A stretch of DNA of 64,000 bases from Nitrospirota bacterium (GCA_016208965.1 JACQXB010000016.1:25541-89540); one strand, 5' to 3'. Counted from the first letter of the stretch, positions 33,674 through 42,974 are shown. A program made the numbers and translations. Notes: generated from the letters alone by a model not told the origin.

Positions 33674-34877
33674 AATTATAAGACCTGACAAGTGCAATGG
33701 ATGTGAAAACTGTATTTCTTCCTGCCCTTATGATGCCATTACTGTAAGAAGCGGTGTAGCAGTTATTAATAACGAGTTATGCCAGCTATGCAAGGCATGC
33801 CTTGACGTCTGTCCTGAAGGTGCAATAGTAGAGGTTGAAGACACTCCGCAGCCGTCAGGCATCAGCCATGAGCTATCAGCCTATAAAGGCGTGTGGATTT
33901 TCGCAGAACAGAGAGATGGAAAAATCGCCTCTATATCTTATGAACTGCTTGGCGTCGGGAAAAAGTTATCAGAAGAACTTGAAACAGGGCTTTCGGCAGT
34001 TCTTTTTGGAGCAGATGAATCAGAAGCAAAGGAACTTATAAAATGGGGGGCTGACAAGGTATACCTTTGCAATAACCCTACATCTATTAAGTTTAATGAT
34101 GAGATATACTCTCTGCTCTTTTCAAGATTAATTGAACAGCATAATCCTGCAATCGTCCTTGCTGGTGCAACCACTATCGGGAGGTCATTCATTCCACGAG
34201 TGGCAGCAAGACTGCGAACAGGGCTTACAGCTGACTGCACATCACTTGAAATAGATAAAGAGACAAAAAATCTACTCCAGATAAGACCTGCATTTGGTGG
34301 AAATATAATGGCAACAATTCTGTGTCCTAACCATAGGCCCCAGATGGCTACTGTAAGGCCAAAGGTAATGAAAAGGGGAGAATATGTTGCAGGTAAAACA
34401 GGAGAAATCATATATGTTAAGGCTGATAACCTTACCTCAAGGACAAATGTTATAGATACTATAAAAGAGGTATCAGAGCTTACTATAAATTTACACGAGG
34501 CCGATGTTATCGTTGCTGGAGGCAGAGGACTTGGAGATGCAAAAGGCTTTAAACTCCTTGAAGGACTTGCAGGTGCAATGGGTGGTGCCATTGGCGCATC
34601 AAGGGCTGCAGTTGATGAAGGCTGGATTTCTTACAGCCACCAGATAGGACAGACAGGCAAGACCGTTTGTCCTAAGGTATATATTGCCTGCGGAATCTCA
34701 GGGGCAGTACAACATCTTGTAGGGATGCAATCATCAGATATTATTATTGCAATAAACAAAAATCCTGAGGCTCCGATTTTTAGTGTAGCAGCTTATGGGA
34801 TAGTTGGAGACTTATATGAGATTGTGCCGCTGCTTACAAAAAAGATTAAGGAAATAAAAGGGATAACGAGTCTGTAG
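33666..34877 (+). CDS. etfA: Electron transfer flavoprotein alpha subunit with N-terminal 2[4Fe-4S] ferredoxin domain
   Basis: 403 aa. Residues 5-55 form a two-cluster ferredoxin (CNGCENCISSCPYDAI and CQLCKACLDVCPEGAI). The ETF alpha part follows, with GATTIGRSFIPRVAARL near 162, and the FAD-binding segment GGRGLGDAKGF...GAIGASRAAVDEGW...IGQTGKTVCPKVYIACGISGA near 279-345. Such Fe-S-bearing EtfA proteins are known from anaerobes, including electron-bifurcating complexes, which is a possibility but not shown here. Its 3' end (34766-34863) is duplicated at 35794-35891, and the last residues (GITSL) appear to be new after an insertion. GAGGG precedes the ATG. Confidence 0.94.
   Translation: MYIIIRPDKCNGCENCISSCPYDAITVRSGVAVINNELCQLCKACLDVCPEGAIVEVEDTPQPSGISHELSAYKGVWIFAEQRDGKIASISYELLGVGKKLSEELETGLSAVLFGADESEAKELIKWGADKVYLCNNPTSIKFNDEIYSLLFSRLIEQHNPAIVLAGATTIGRSFIPRVAARLRTGLTADCTSLEIDKETKNLLQIRPAFGGNIMATILCPNHRPQMATVRPKVMKRGEYVAGKTGEIIYVKADNLTSRTNVIDTIKEVSELTINLHEADVIVAGGRGLGDAKGFKLLEGLAGAMGGAIGASRAAVDEGWISYSHQIGQTGKTVCPKVYIACGISGAVQHLVGMQSSDIIIAINKNPEAPIFSVAAYGIVGDLYEIVPLLTKKIKEIKGITSL
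34766..34863. repeat. 98-bp direct repeat, left copy (3' end of etfA)
   Basis: 97 of 98 bases match 35794-35891. The single mismatch is in GTGCCGCTGC versus GTGCCTCTGC. Confidence 0.95.
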
Positions 34878-35096
34878 AATAAGTCCCCGGTGAGTTAAAC
34901 CGCTTTGTTTTTGGGGGGTCTCTTAATCCTTCCCGCACCCGAGATCGTTCAATACAGCGCATTTTAAGCATTCGTTTTTTTGATCGTTCAGTCAAAATTT
35001 TTCGGTGAGGCCTTTTTCTACAGCCTCAACGTCTGAAATCAGCGGCGGCGTTTCAGCGTGTCCGCTGGATTGATTTGTCAGGCATGTTAAATTTTT
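34878..35096. other. Non-coding left part of the inserted segment
   Basis: 219 bp between etfA and hicB with no gene or repeat I recognise. Base composition is a little richer in G+C than etfA. Confidence 0.5.
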
Positions 35097-35306
35097 TTAT
35101 GCAAAGACCAATCGGCCTTTAGGCTGGGGGATGTGGCGTCCTAATTCCCTTGCAGTTGTAATCCACTCTTTAATAATTACTTCAACATTAGCAAGTGCTT
35201 CCTTGTAGGTAGCGCCATCTGCTGCACAGCCCGGTAACTCCGGCACCTCAGCAATAAAAGCCTTATCTTCTGCGCTCCAGTAAATAATTACTTCATATTT
35301 ACCCAT
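35097..35306 (-). CDS. hicB: HicB family antitoxin
   Basis: 69-aa partial-RNase-H-fold antitoxin. It reads YEVIIYWSAEDKAFIAEVPE then LPGCAADGATYKEALANVEV, the family core. There is no separate C-terminal DNA-binding domain, as in the short HicB class. It lies 1 bp after hicA on the same strand, in the toxin-first order usual for hicAB. Would neutralise HicA by direct binding. Confidence 0.93.
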   Translation of the reverse strand: MGKYEVIIYWSAEDKAFIAEVPELPGCAADGATYKEALANVEVIIKEWITTARELGRHIPQPKGRLVFA

Positions 35307-35307
35307 T

Positions 35308-35559
35308 TTATTCTTCTCCTAATTTATATTTTAATACTACACCACGGACCTGTTTAACTTGATAAGGTTTGGCTTTAGCACCTTTAGGCTGTAAATTGAG
35401 TATCTCTTCAACTCCATCCAGTGTAAATATATGATGACTTCCACGTATTCTTTTGTCAAAACCTAAATGTTTCAATAGACCGCATAATCCCTCAAAAGGA
35501 ATATTTGCATCAGAAGTGCCTCTTAAAATCTGCAGTAAAAGTTTTTCATGCTTACCCAT
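35308..35559 (-). CDS. hicA: HicA family mRNA interferase toxin
   Basis: 83-aa double-stranded-RNA-binding-like toxin. The catalytic histidine motif is GSHHIF near 41-46, preceded by LLKHLGFDKRIRG; the C-terminal part is PYQVKQVRGVVLKY. Cleaves mRNA on ribosomes in known cases. A TATAAT-like -10 box is seen about 15-20 bp upstream of the ATG. hicAB lies between two direct repeats of the etfA 3' end, so it arrived as an insertion. Confidence 0.92.
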   Translation of the reverse strand: MGKHEKLLLQILRGTSDANIPFEGLCGLLKHLGFDKRIRGSHHIFTLDGVEEILNLQPKGAKAKPYQVKQVRGVVLKYKLGEE

Positions 35560-35698
35560 CTAATAAATTATAATATATGAGTTGTTTTTTGTATATCCAT
35601 TTATTAAAAGCTGATTATCAAGAGAAAAATATACAAATTCCAAGTCCTGCCTCTAATTTGTTGTATTAGTCCTCATTCATTAAACAAGCGGGGGGTTG

Positions 35699-35793
35699 TC
35701 CCTGTATTTTGCCTCTGTATTTTGCCTGTATTTTGCTGTATTTTCCTGTATTTTCTCCCCTGTATTTTCTGCTGTATTTTCTGTATTTTCTGT
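35699..35793. repeat. Imperfect tandem repeat of CTGTATTTT
   Basis: About ten units of CTGTATTTT or CTGTATTTTG with varying spacers, directly against the second etfA copy. Confidence 0.85.
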
Positions 35794-35891
35794 TGAGGCT
35801 CCGATTTTTAGTGTAGCAGCTTATGGGATAGTTGGAGACTTATATGAGATTGTGCCTCTGCTTACAAAAAAGATTAAGGAAATAAAAGGGA
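35794..35891. repeat. 98-bp direct repeat, right copy (3' end of etfA)
   Basis: Second copy of 34766-34863. The spacing between copies is 930 bp and encloses hicAB. Confidence 0.95.
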
Positions 35892-36054
35892 CAAGAGAGG
35901 CAATGAACTACCCAAAGAGATAGAGGGGGTTCAAGACAGGAGACATCTGCCCACTTTAATTAAAAATACTTTGTCCTAACTTGGAAATGTTTTATGAGTT
36001 TTTAGACAGGCTCTGTGGAGCTAATATTTCCGAATATTTCCCTGAGATGCTTCC

Positions 36055-37485
36055 TCACTCTTCTGCGGGCCAGATGTCCCATTTCCAGAGAATGTTGGCT
36101 AGTGGGTCTTCGGGCGGCTTCCGCCCAAAAACGGTTCCCAGATAAAGGCGGTTACCGTCGCATCTTAGGTGGACAATACCCTGAATTGACCGTTCGTAAA
36201 GCTGGATATTTCCGGTCTTAAACTGCTTCTGCTCCTCTGCTGACAGCGGACTATAGCATGCAGCAAGCTCGGTGGAGAAAACAGCAGGCTTTTCGTGCTC
36301 AGAGTAACGAGTGATTGTTCCCATGAGCACAGCTCGAGGGTGACCATGGACATCATTCCGGTCGTCTCCAGACGAGATAACAGCAGCATCTGGTCTGACA
36401 ATTTTTAAAAACGGGAGAGAGAAGTGCTGGCTGCCGTGATGCGCGGCTTTGTAAACATCCGCTCGAAGGATATTTTCAGGCTGTTGACCACCCTGGCGGT
36501 AGAACTCAAGAATGTCGTCCATCGACTCCGTGTTTAAATCTCCGGTAAGAAGTATCCGCCGCTCGCCGTATTCCAACAGAAGGACAATAGAATTGCCGTT
36601 GACCGTAGTTCCTACGCTTCCATAATAACCATAGGAAATCTTGTCTTTCTTTCTGCGCGCCGCTGGCCAGAGGACCCTGATTTTCATTGACTTAGCAGGG
36701 TTATTGTAAGGGGGAAGGTATTCGTCAGTTGCATCGAGCCGCTTGAATACAAAACCTTCCTCAGGCAGGTCAATCCGGCCTTTCCAGCGCTCCAGTTTCT
36801 TCATCTTGTCAATCACCTTCGGCAAGTTCTGTTTCGCCTTCTCAACTGCCTTGATTATCTTTTTCATCAAACTTGCCAATTCCGGCGAATCAATGAGCTT
36901 GGGACGGTCGACCAACCCGTAAATTCGATCACCGACCTTAGGACCCGGGTCTTCCGATTTATTTTTACGCCTAAAAAGCCCATTGTGGTAGAAACGTTTG
37001 ACAGCGATATTTGGGTCCTCCAGTATCGGGATCAATCCCTGGGTATGATCAGCATCAGAATGAGTCGCCACAATTGCATCGAAATCAATAAAGTTATCCG
37101 GCTTATCAAGACGGTATTTGTTTCTGATAAAATCGTGGGCCTCATTCCCTTGGCCGCCATCAATCAGGATCCGACGGTCTTCAGGCGTCTGGATGAGAAT
37201 CGAATCGCCCTGGCTAACATCAATGAAGAAAAACTCCAAAAACCGGTCCCAGCTAAAGTGACTGCTATCAACATAGCCCTTTCCTCCGCGGTAGCTAACA
37301 TTAACCATTTCTTGCTCAGGAATCTTATCATCCAGAATCTTCATCCATTCTCCCATGAACAAGTTGGCAATTCTCTTTTTGCTACGGGGATGGCGGCTGT
37401 CATAAACCTGCACTAAAGGCTGGGAAGCGTAAACATAACGGGGAAATTTTGGGTCGCGTGTTCCATCAAAAGCTATTGTAGGCAT
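36055..37485 (-). CDS. SH3-like plus metallo-beta-lactamase (ComEC/Rec2-like) soluble hydrolase
   Basis: 476 aa, no membrane segment. The N-terminal ~80 residues look like an SH3-type domain (VQVYDSRHP...VNVSYRGGKGYVDS). The rest is a metallo-beta-lactamase fold: FFIDVSQGDSILIQTPEDRR then LIDGG, metal motif THSDADHTQG near 140 (HxDxDH form of the ComEC group), LLTGDLN near 314, KAAHHGSQH near 344 and HGHPRAV near 376. It probably hydrolyses a phosphodiester or nucleic acid, but no substrate can be named. The gene is clearly richer in G+C than its neighbours, which points to transfer. It starts just downstream of the etfA-hicAB segment with no partner gene on its strand. Similar proteins occur in defence or accessory islands; a role there is speculation. 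Confidence 0.8.
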   Translation of the reverse strand: MPTIAFDGTRDPKFPRYVYASQPLVQVYDSRHPRSKKRIANLFMGEWMKILDDKIPEQEMVNVSYRGGKGYVDSSHFSWDRFLEFFFIDVSQGDSILIQTPEDRRILIDGGQGNEAHDFIRNKYRLDKPDNFIDFDAIVATHSDADHTQGLIPILEDPNIAVKRFYHNGLFRRKNKSEDPGPKVGDRIYGLVDRPKLIDSPELASLMKKIIKAVEKAKQNLPKVIDKMKKLERWKGRIDLPEEGFVFKRLDATDEYLPPYNNPAKSMKIRVLWPAARRKKDKISYGYYGSVGTTVNGNSIVLLLEYGERRILLTGDLNTESMDDILEFYRQGGQQPENILRADVYKAAHHGSQHFSLPFLKIVRPDAAVISSGDDRNDVHGHPRAVLMGTITRYSEHEKPAVFSTELAACYSPLSAEEQKQFKTGNIQLYERSIQGIVHLRCDGNRLYLGTVFGRKPPEDPLANILWKWDIWPAEE

Positions 37486-37605
37486 GATTGCCCTCCTTTT
37501 TAAACTGACAGAAAATTAGAAAAGTTAGGGACAGTATTCCTATTCCAGTATTAGACATTATCAGACAGGCTTTTCATAAGACATGCGCAACAACCAAGAC
37601 ATTAT

Positions 37606-39741
37606 CTACTTCCCAATCAGCACGACAGTGCTTCTCGCATTGGCAAAATAGCAGTCTGAAGGTTCTATCAATATCTCCCTGCCCGCATAGAGAAAGTCAT
37701 CTCCGCTTTTAAGGCTTGTATCAATTGCCCTATACCACTTCATTCCGTTATTAAGTATGGGTATCTTGATTGATTGCGGATTAAAATCAGCATTCAGGAT
37801 AATAAACAAATGATAATCGCCCACATCTGATTTTTCTTCGCCGCCGTCAAGCTGATAGCAGATTGTGCGAAGCTCAGGGTCATCCCATGACGGTTTATTC
37901 AGGTCTTTACCGAACCATGAGATATCAGGAATATTATCCGCATCCAGATCTTTTCCAAGAAAGAATTTCCTCCTCTGAAGTATCGTATATTTCTTCGTGA
38001 ATGTAATAACCTTCTTAAAGAAATCAAGGATGTCAGCATTTTTATTTAAATAATCCCAGTTGAACCAACTTATATCATTGTCCTGACAGTATGCATTGTT
38101 ATTGCCATTCTGAGTCCTCATGAATTCATCTCCTCCCAAAATCATAGGTGTGCCTGATGAAAAAAGAAGATGACATACATAATTTTTTACGAGCTGTCTC
38201 CTTAAACTGATGATATTGCCATTTTCGGTCTCTCCTTCAACCCCGCAGTTCCATGAATTGTTGTCATTTGTGCCGTCACAGTTGTTTTCGAGATTTGCTT
38301 CATTGTGTTTGTAATTGTATGAGACAAGGTCATACAGCGTAAATCCGTCATGGCAGGTTATAAAATTTATGCTGTTGTATGCAGACCTGCCGTCGTCTCC
38401 GTAGAGGTCGGCAGAACCTGTTAATCTTGCTCCCATATCCCTTACCTGTCCGGCGTCACCCTTCCCGAATTTCCTCATCGTATCCCTGAACCTCCCGTTC
38501 CACTCGCACCAGTCAACAGGAAAATTTCCGACTTGATATGTTCCGAGATCCCAGGGCTCGGCAATCAATTTGATTCTGTTTAAGACAGGGTCCTGTGATA
38601 TTGCATCGAAGAAAGATGCTGATTTCTGGAACATTCCTTCTTCACGGCCAAGCACTGATGCAAGATCAAACCTGAAACCGTCAACATGCATCTTTTCAAC
38701 CCAGTACCTCAGAGAATCCATGACAAACCTTATCACATGGGTATTCGAGAGATTAAAACTATTTCCGCAGCCGGTGTAATTCATATAATAGCGGTAAGGC
38801 TCATGGGGCGTTCCGGTTAGGCAATAGTAAGTCGGGTTATCTATGCCCTTAAAACTTATTGTCGGGCCAAGCTCATTTCCTTCGCCTGTGTGGTTATAAA
38901 CAACATCCATTATCACCTCGATGCCTGCCTTGTGAAGTTCGCGCACGAGTGTCTTGAATTCGTTGACCTGACAGCCCGGGAAACTATTTGTGCCGAAAGA
39001 TGATTCAGGGGCAAAAAAACCGATTGTATTATATCCCCAGTAATTGGTTAATCCCCTGTCAAGAAGAAAGTCATCAACGTAAAACTCCTGAAGAGGAAGG
39101 AATTCAACGGCATTTATACCAAGGTCTTTCAGGTATGGGATTTTTTCTATAAATCCGGAATATGTGCCGGGGTTTTTAACAAGGGACGACCTGTGAGCTG
39201 TAAACCCCTTCAAATGCACTTCATAAATAATCAATTTTTCAAGCGGAATGCCAGGAGAAGTGTCACCCTGCCAGTCAAAACTGTTATCCACTATAACTGC
39301 CTTGGGTACTATACGGGTATTATCCCGCATGTCTAAAGAGAGGTCTTTATATGGAGAGTTCGGATCATATGGCAAAAGCAGGTTATCAATATCCCTGGTC
39401 TTCCCTGTCAATGCCTTCGCATAGGGATCTATCAGGAGCTTGCTTTCATTAAACCTGAACCCGTAGGCAGGATTGTAATCGCCTCTGATCTTATATCCAT
39501 AAAATTTCCCGTGCCCGAGTCCATGAACAAATGTATGCCATACATACTTTGTGCGGGTTTCAAGCCTTATAATATCTGTCGGCTCTTTATCAGGCCTGTC
39601 GAAGAGAAGAAGAAACACTTCACTTGCGTGTTGAGAATAGATTGCGAAATTGACACCACTGTCGCATAAGGTTGCGCCAAGCGGAAAATGTTTACCGGAA
39701 GAAATTTCTTTATCTGTCTTCGGAATCAATCTTGATTCCAT
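37606..39741 (-). CDS. glgX: Glycogen debranching enzyme GlgX (isoamylase type)
   Basis: 711 aa from ATG 39741. GH13 enzyme that hydrolyses alpha-1,6 branches of glycogen. N-terminal carbohydrate-binding domain FPLGATLCDSGVNFAIYSQH, then the catalytic barrel: DVVYNHTGEG near 281, GFRFDLASVLGRE near 358 (nucleophile D), LIAEPWD near 394 (acid E) and FITCHDGFTLYDLVSYNYKH near 466. An upstream in-frame ATG at 39756 lies inside the end of an IS relic, so I prefer 39741, which directly follows the IS end. No other glycogen genes are nearby. Base composition is somewhat higher in G+C than uvrB. Confidence 0.93.
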   Translation of the reverse strand: MESRLIPKTDKEISSGKHFPLGATLCDSGVNFAIYSQHASEVFLLLFDRPDKEPTDIIRLETRTKYVWHTFVHGLGHGKFYGYKIRGDYNPAYGFRFNESKLLIDPYAKALTGKTRDIDNLLLPYDPNSPYKDLSLDMRDNTRIVPKAVIVDNSFDWQGDTSPGIPLEKLIIYEVHLKGFTAHRSSLVKNPGTYSGFIEKIPYLKDLGINAVEFLPLQEFYVDDFLLDRGLTNYWGYNTIGFFAPESSFGTNSFPGCQVNEFKTLVRELHKAGIEVIMDVVYNHTGEGNELGPTISFKGIDNPTYYCLTGTPHEPYRYYMNYTGCGNSFNLSNTHVIRFVMDSLRYWVEKMHVDGFRFDLASVLGREEGMFQKSASFFDAISQDPVLNRIKLIAEPWDLGTYQVGNFPVDWCEWNGRFRDTMRKFGKGDAGQVRDMGARLTGSADLYGDDGRSAYNSINFITCHDGFTLYDLVSYNYKHNEANLENNCDGTNDNNSWNCGVEGETENGNIISLRRQLVKNYVCHLLFSSGTPMILGGDEFMRTQNGNNNAYCQDNDISWFNWDYLNKNADILDFFKKVITFTKKYTILQRRKFFLGKDLDADNIPDISWFGKDLNKPSWDDPELRTICYQLDGGEEKSDVGDYHLFIILNADFNPQSIKIPILNNGMKWYRAIDTSLKSGDDFLYAGREILIEPSDCYFANARSTVVLIGK

Positions 39742-39918
39742 TGGAATGACCCCCATTGTTTAGACACAAAGCACCTCTAATGTTAGTAGGGTCTGAGTTG
39801 TGTTATTTTCTTTCCTTGCCACCAGTGATTCATATTCATTCGGTGAACAATACCCCAACGCTGAATGCAGCCTTTTCTCATTATACACTGCCTCGATAAA
39901 ATAAGGAACACGTTTTTT
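39742..39918 (-). pseudogene. IS3-family transposase 3' remnant beside glgX
   Basis: Reads KRVPYFIEAVYNEKRLHSA then LGYCSPNEYESLVARKEN and ends TLLTLEVLCV at a TAA (39762-39760). YN.KRLHSALGY.SP is the hallmark C terminus of IS3-type transposases. Only about 50 codons are left. The element's terminal ATTCCA ends at 39742, one base before the glgX ATG, so the original upstream region of glgX has been replaced by IS sequence. Upstream of the fragment are AGAAATGTCC units of another repeat. Confidence 0.85.
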
Positions 39919-40155
39919 TCACATCTGTTCTACCGATTTAGAAATGTCCTATTCTTACTGATTTAGAAATGTCCGCTTGCTGAACGTAAAGTGGCATGAA
40001 GGGTTTGGTCTCCACTATTGACATCCGACTTAAATATATCCCTTATTATTTTAAATGGATACATGTGGCAATAAAAAATACCCTCAGTGTAAGAAGCCTG
40101 CTGGATTTTTAAGCAATTCGTGGTAAACTCCTTGTAACAGATGATAGGAAATAGC
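39919..40155. other. Spacer between the IS relic and uvrB
   Basis: Starts with two copies of ACCGATTTAGAAATGTCC-like sequence (about 39934-39973), a motif often found at IS ends. Then there is a TTGACA-like box at 40017 and AT-rich DNA. No gene. Confidence 0.6.
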
Positions 40156-42168
40156 ATGTCTGTCTCTAAAAAAACAAACCCTGGGAAATTTAAATTAATC
40201 TCTGACTTTAAACCCAAAGGTGACCAGCCAAAGGCTATAGGGAAGCTTACAGAAGGAGTCTTAAATGGGCTTAAGCATCAGGTTCTCCTTGGTGTTACAG
40301 GCTCAGGCAAGACATTTACCATTGCTAATGTCATTGCAAATATAAATAAGCCAACCCTTGTGATTGCACACAACAAGACCCTCGCTGCCCAGCTTTACGG
40401 AGAATTCAAGACATTTTTCCCTGAAAATGCAGTAGATTACTTTGTGAGTTACTATGACTATTACCAGCCTGAGGCGTATATCCCTTCAACTGATACATAC
40501 ATAGAAAAAGACGCATTGATTAACGATGACATTGACAGGATGAGACATTCAGCAACAAGGGCTGTACTTGAGAGAAACGATACCATTGTGGTTGCCTCGG
40601 TTTCCTGTATCTATGGTATTGGCTCACCTGAAGATTATCTGGAAATGCACCTCTTTATAGAAGAAGGCATGCGAACTGAGAGAGATGCTTTTTTAAAAGG
40701 GCTCGTTGATATGCTTTATGAACGGAGTGAAGACCTGAAAAGAGGGACATTCAGGGTAAGAGGAGATATTGTTGAGATATTCCCTTCTTTTTCAGGTGAT
40801 AACGCAATAAGGGTTGAATTCTTCGGTGACGATATTGACGGGTTATACGAATTTGATTCATTAACAGGCAAAGTTTTAAGACGACTCTCAAAGATTGCCT
40901 TGTATCCAAACAGCCACTGGGTTACCCCAAGACCGAGAATTGAAAGGGCACTTGTAACAATAATTGATGAGTTAGGAGAAAGGATTGATTTCCTTCTAAA
41001 ACAGGGCAAACAGCTTGAGGCACAGAGGATTGAGCAGAGGGCAAGGTTTGACATGGAGATGCTTAAGGAGTTTGGGTACTGCCATGGTATAGAAAATTAC
41101 TCAAGGCATCTTAGCGGAAGATTGCCTGGTGAGCCGCCGTTCTGTCTCGTTGATTATTTCCCTCAGGATTTTTTGTTGATAATAGATGAATCGCATGTAA
41201 CAATCCCCCAGATTGGCGGGATGTATGAAGGAGACAGGGCAAGGAAGCAGACACTTGTTGATTTTGGTTTCAGGCTTCCATCGGCACTTGATAATCGTCC
41301 GCTTAAATTTAATGAGTTTGAGCACAGGGTAAATCAGGCAATCTATGTATCTGCAACTCCTGCTATATATGAAATTGAAAGGTCAAACCACAGAATCGTT
41401 GAGCAGATAGTCAGACCAACAGGACTGATAGATCCGGAGATAGATTTAAGACAAATCAAAGGGCAGGTGGATGACCTTTTGGGTGAGATTAAAGAAAGGG
41501 CAAAGATGGGGGAAAGGGTTTTAGTAACCACACTCACAAAAAGGATGGCAGAAGACCTTACAGAGCATTATCAGGAATTGGGGATAAGGGCGAGGTATCT
41601 CCATTCAGATATTGATACACTTGAGAGGATTGAGATTTTAAGGGACCTGAGGCTTGGGAAGTTTGATGCTCTTATAGGGGTAAACCTCTTAAGAGAAGGG
41701 CTTGACCTTCCGGAGGTTTCGCTTGTTGCAATACTTGATGCAGACAAAGAAGGCTTTTTGCGTTCAGGCAGGTCACTTATTCAAACTATAGGCAGGGCAG
41801 CGAGGAACATAAACGGAAAGGCTATATTCTATGCAGATAGAGTAACAGGTTCAATGAAGACAGCACTGGATGAGACACTGAGAAGACGTGAACTACAAAA
41901 AGAGTATAATATAAAACACATGATAACTCCTCAATCAATCAAAAAAGAGATAACCAATATATTAAGCTCAATTTATGAGGCTGACTACTGGACAGTGCCT
42001 GCAGTTGCAGAGGAGGCAGTTGAGTACGGAGACGAATCAGTACTTAAGAAACTTGAATCTGAGATGAAAGAGTCAGCAAAAAGACTGGATTTTGAAAAGG
42101 CAGCAGAGATAAGGGATAGGATTAAGGCTATTAAGAATAAACAGCTTGAGAGAGGGATAAAGGCTTAA
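40156..42168 (+). CDS. uvrB: Excinuclease ABC subunit B
   Basis: 670 aa from ATG 40156 (AGGAA 7 bp upstream); an in-frame ATG at 40141 would add five residues. DNA damage recognition component of nucleotide excision repair. The opening [17 protein letters not shown], Walker [11 protein letters not shown] near 47, beta-hairpin [20 protein letters not shown] near 95, DESH, and helicase motifs ([25 protein letters not shown]) are present. A C-terminal UVR domain ([19 protein letters not shown]) for UvrC/UvrA contact completes it. fdhD follows 1 bp later; uvrA lies at 61 kb in the same window. Confidence 0.98.
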   Translation: MSVSKKTNPGKFKLISDFKPKGDQPKAIGKLTEGVLNGLKHQVLLGVTGSGKTFTIANVIANINKPTLVIAHNKTLAAQLYGEFKTFFPENAVDYFVSYYDYYQPEAYIPSTDTYIEKDALINDDIDRMRHSATRAVLERNDTIVVASVSCIYGIGSPEDYLEMHLFIEEGMRTERDAFLKGLVDMLYERSEDLKRGTFRVRGDIVEIFPSFSGDNAIRVEFFGDDIDGLYEFDSLTGKVLRRLSKIALYPNSHWVTPRPRIERALVTIIDELGERIDFLLKQGKQLEAQRIEQRARFDMEMLKEFGYCHGIENYSRHLSGRLPGEPPFCLVDYFPQDFLLIIDESHVTIPQIGGMYEGDRARKQTLVDFGFRLPSALDNRPLKFNEFEHRVNQAIYVSATPAIYEIERSNHRIVEQIVRPTGLIDPEIDLRQIKGQVDDLLGEIKERAKMGERVLVTTLTKRMAEDLTEHYQELGIRARYLHSDIDTLERIEILRDLRLGKFDALIGVNLLREGLDLPEVSLVAILDADKEGFLRSGRSLIQTIGRAARNINGKAIFYADRVTGSMKTALDETLRRRELQKEYNIKHMITPQSIKKEITNILSSIYEADYWTVPAVAEEAVEYGDESVLKKLESEMKESAKRLDFEKAAEIRDRIKAIKNKQLERGIKA

Positions 42169-42169
42169 T

Positions 42170-42967
42170 ATGGATCCTTTTAAAAAAATTAACATCATTG
42201 AATATCGTGATGGGACGTTTTCTGAGACAACGGATAGTGTTGCCTCTGAAAAGCTCCTCAGAATATTCTCAAATAACAGGGAAATCCTTAGCCTTCTGTG
42301 CACTCCTACAATGGTCAAAGAATTGGTTGTGGGTTTTGGTCTTTCAGAGGGGCTTCTAAAGGCTGAAGGCGAGCAACTACTGGGCTGGTGCTCTGAGAGG
42401 ATAGAGATATTCTGGAGAGATGAAGATATAGAGGTCAATCTTCCTATAGATATCCCAGAGACTACTGCTACCCTTACATCAGGATGCGCCAAAGGTGTGA
42501 CATTTATATCCAATGAGAAGCTTACTGAGGTCAGCAGTGATTTAAAAATTCACATAGATATGATATTTGAGCTATTCAGAAATTTTCAGAGAAAATCAGA
42601 GCTCTTTATGGCAACAGGCGGGGTACATAGCGCAGCTTTATGTGATAAAAACGGGATAATTGTATTTGCTGAGGATATTGGCAGGCACAATGCAGCGGAT
42701 AAAATAATAGGCTATGCCTTTTTAGAAAATATCTCAATGAACGACAAAATCCTACTTTTAAGTGGAAGGCTGTCCTCAGAAATAGCCCAGAAGGCTATAA
42801 AGGCGTGTATTCCAATTCTTGTAAGCCGTGCAGCACCAACAGACAGGGCTATAGAGATTGCAAGGAAGCATAGCCTCACAATGATTGGATTTCTGCGAGG
42901 GCATAGACTTAATATTTATAGCCAACCCGGAAGGATTCAAGTGAAAAACTTGATGCAGGATTCATGA
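42170..42967 (+). CDS. fdhD: FdhD family sulfurtransferase for formate dehydrogenase
   Basis: 265 aa. FdhD passes sulfur from IscS to the molybdenum cofactor of formate dehydrogenase. Visible are EYRDGTFSETTDSVASE, GFGLSEGLL, the cysteine region TLTSGCAKGVTF near 105, MATGGVHSAALCD near 150 and EDIGRHNAADKIIGYA near 170. The active loop holds one cysteine (SGC) where E. coli has two (CxxC). Other families with SGC are known, so this need not be a defect. It starts 1 bp after uvrB and ends near an MITE-like repeat. It fits with mobA, also here, in making a molybdoenzyme. Confidence 0.93.
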   Translation: MDPFKKINIIEYRDGTFSETTDSVASEKLLRIFSNNREILSLLCTPTMVKELVVGFGLSEGLLKAEGEQLLGWCSERIEIFWRDEDIEVNLPIDIPETTATLTSGCAKGVTFISNEKLTEVSSDLKIHIDMIFELFRNFQRKSELFMATGGVHSAALCDKNGIIVFAEDIGRHNAADKIIGYAFLENISMNDKILLLSGRLSSEIAQKAIKACIPILVSRAAPTDRAIEIARKHSLTMIGFLRGHRLNIYSQPGRIQVKNLMQDS

Positions 42968-42974
42968 TACATGA

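Larger units (their letters stand above)
35560..36054. other. Non-coding right part of the inserted segment and remnant etfA 3' end
   Basis: 495 bp without a gene. It contains the hicAB promoter region, an imperfect tandem array of CTGTATTTT units (35699-35793), the second 98-bp copy of the etfA 3' end (35794-35891), and a continuing short frame (TREAMNYPKR then stop, to 35923) that is probably the original C terminus of EtfA. Confidence 0.7.

Noticed and set aside
35696-35923. 75-codon frame MSLYFASVFCLYFA...
   Set aside because: Made of the CTGTATTTT array joined to the duplicated etfA 3' end; it is a by-product of the insertion.
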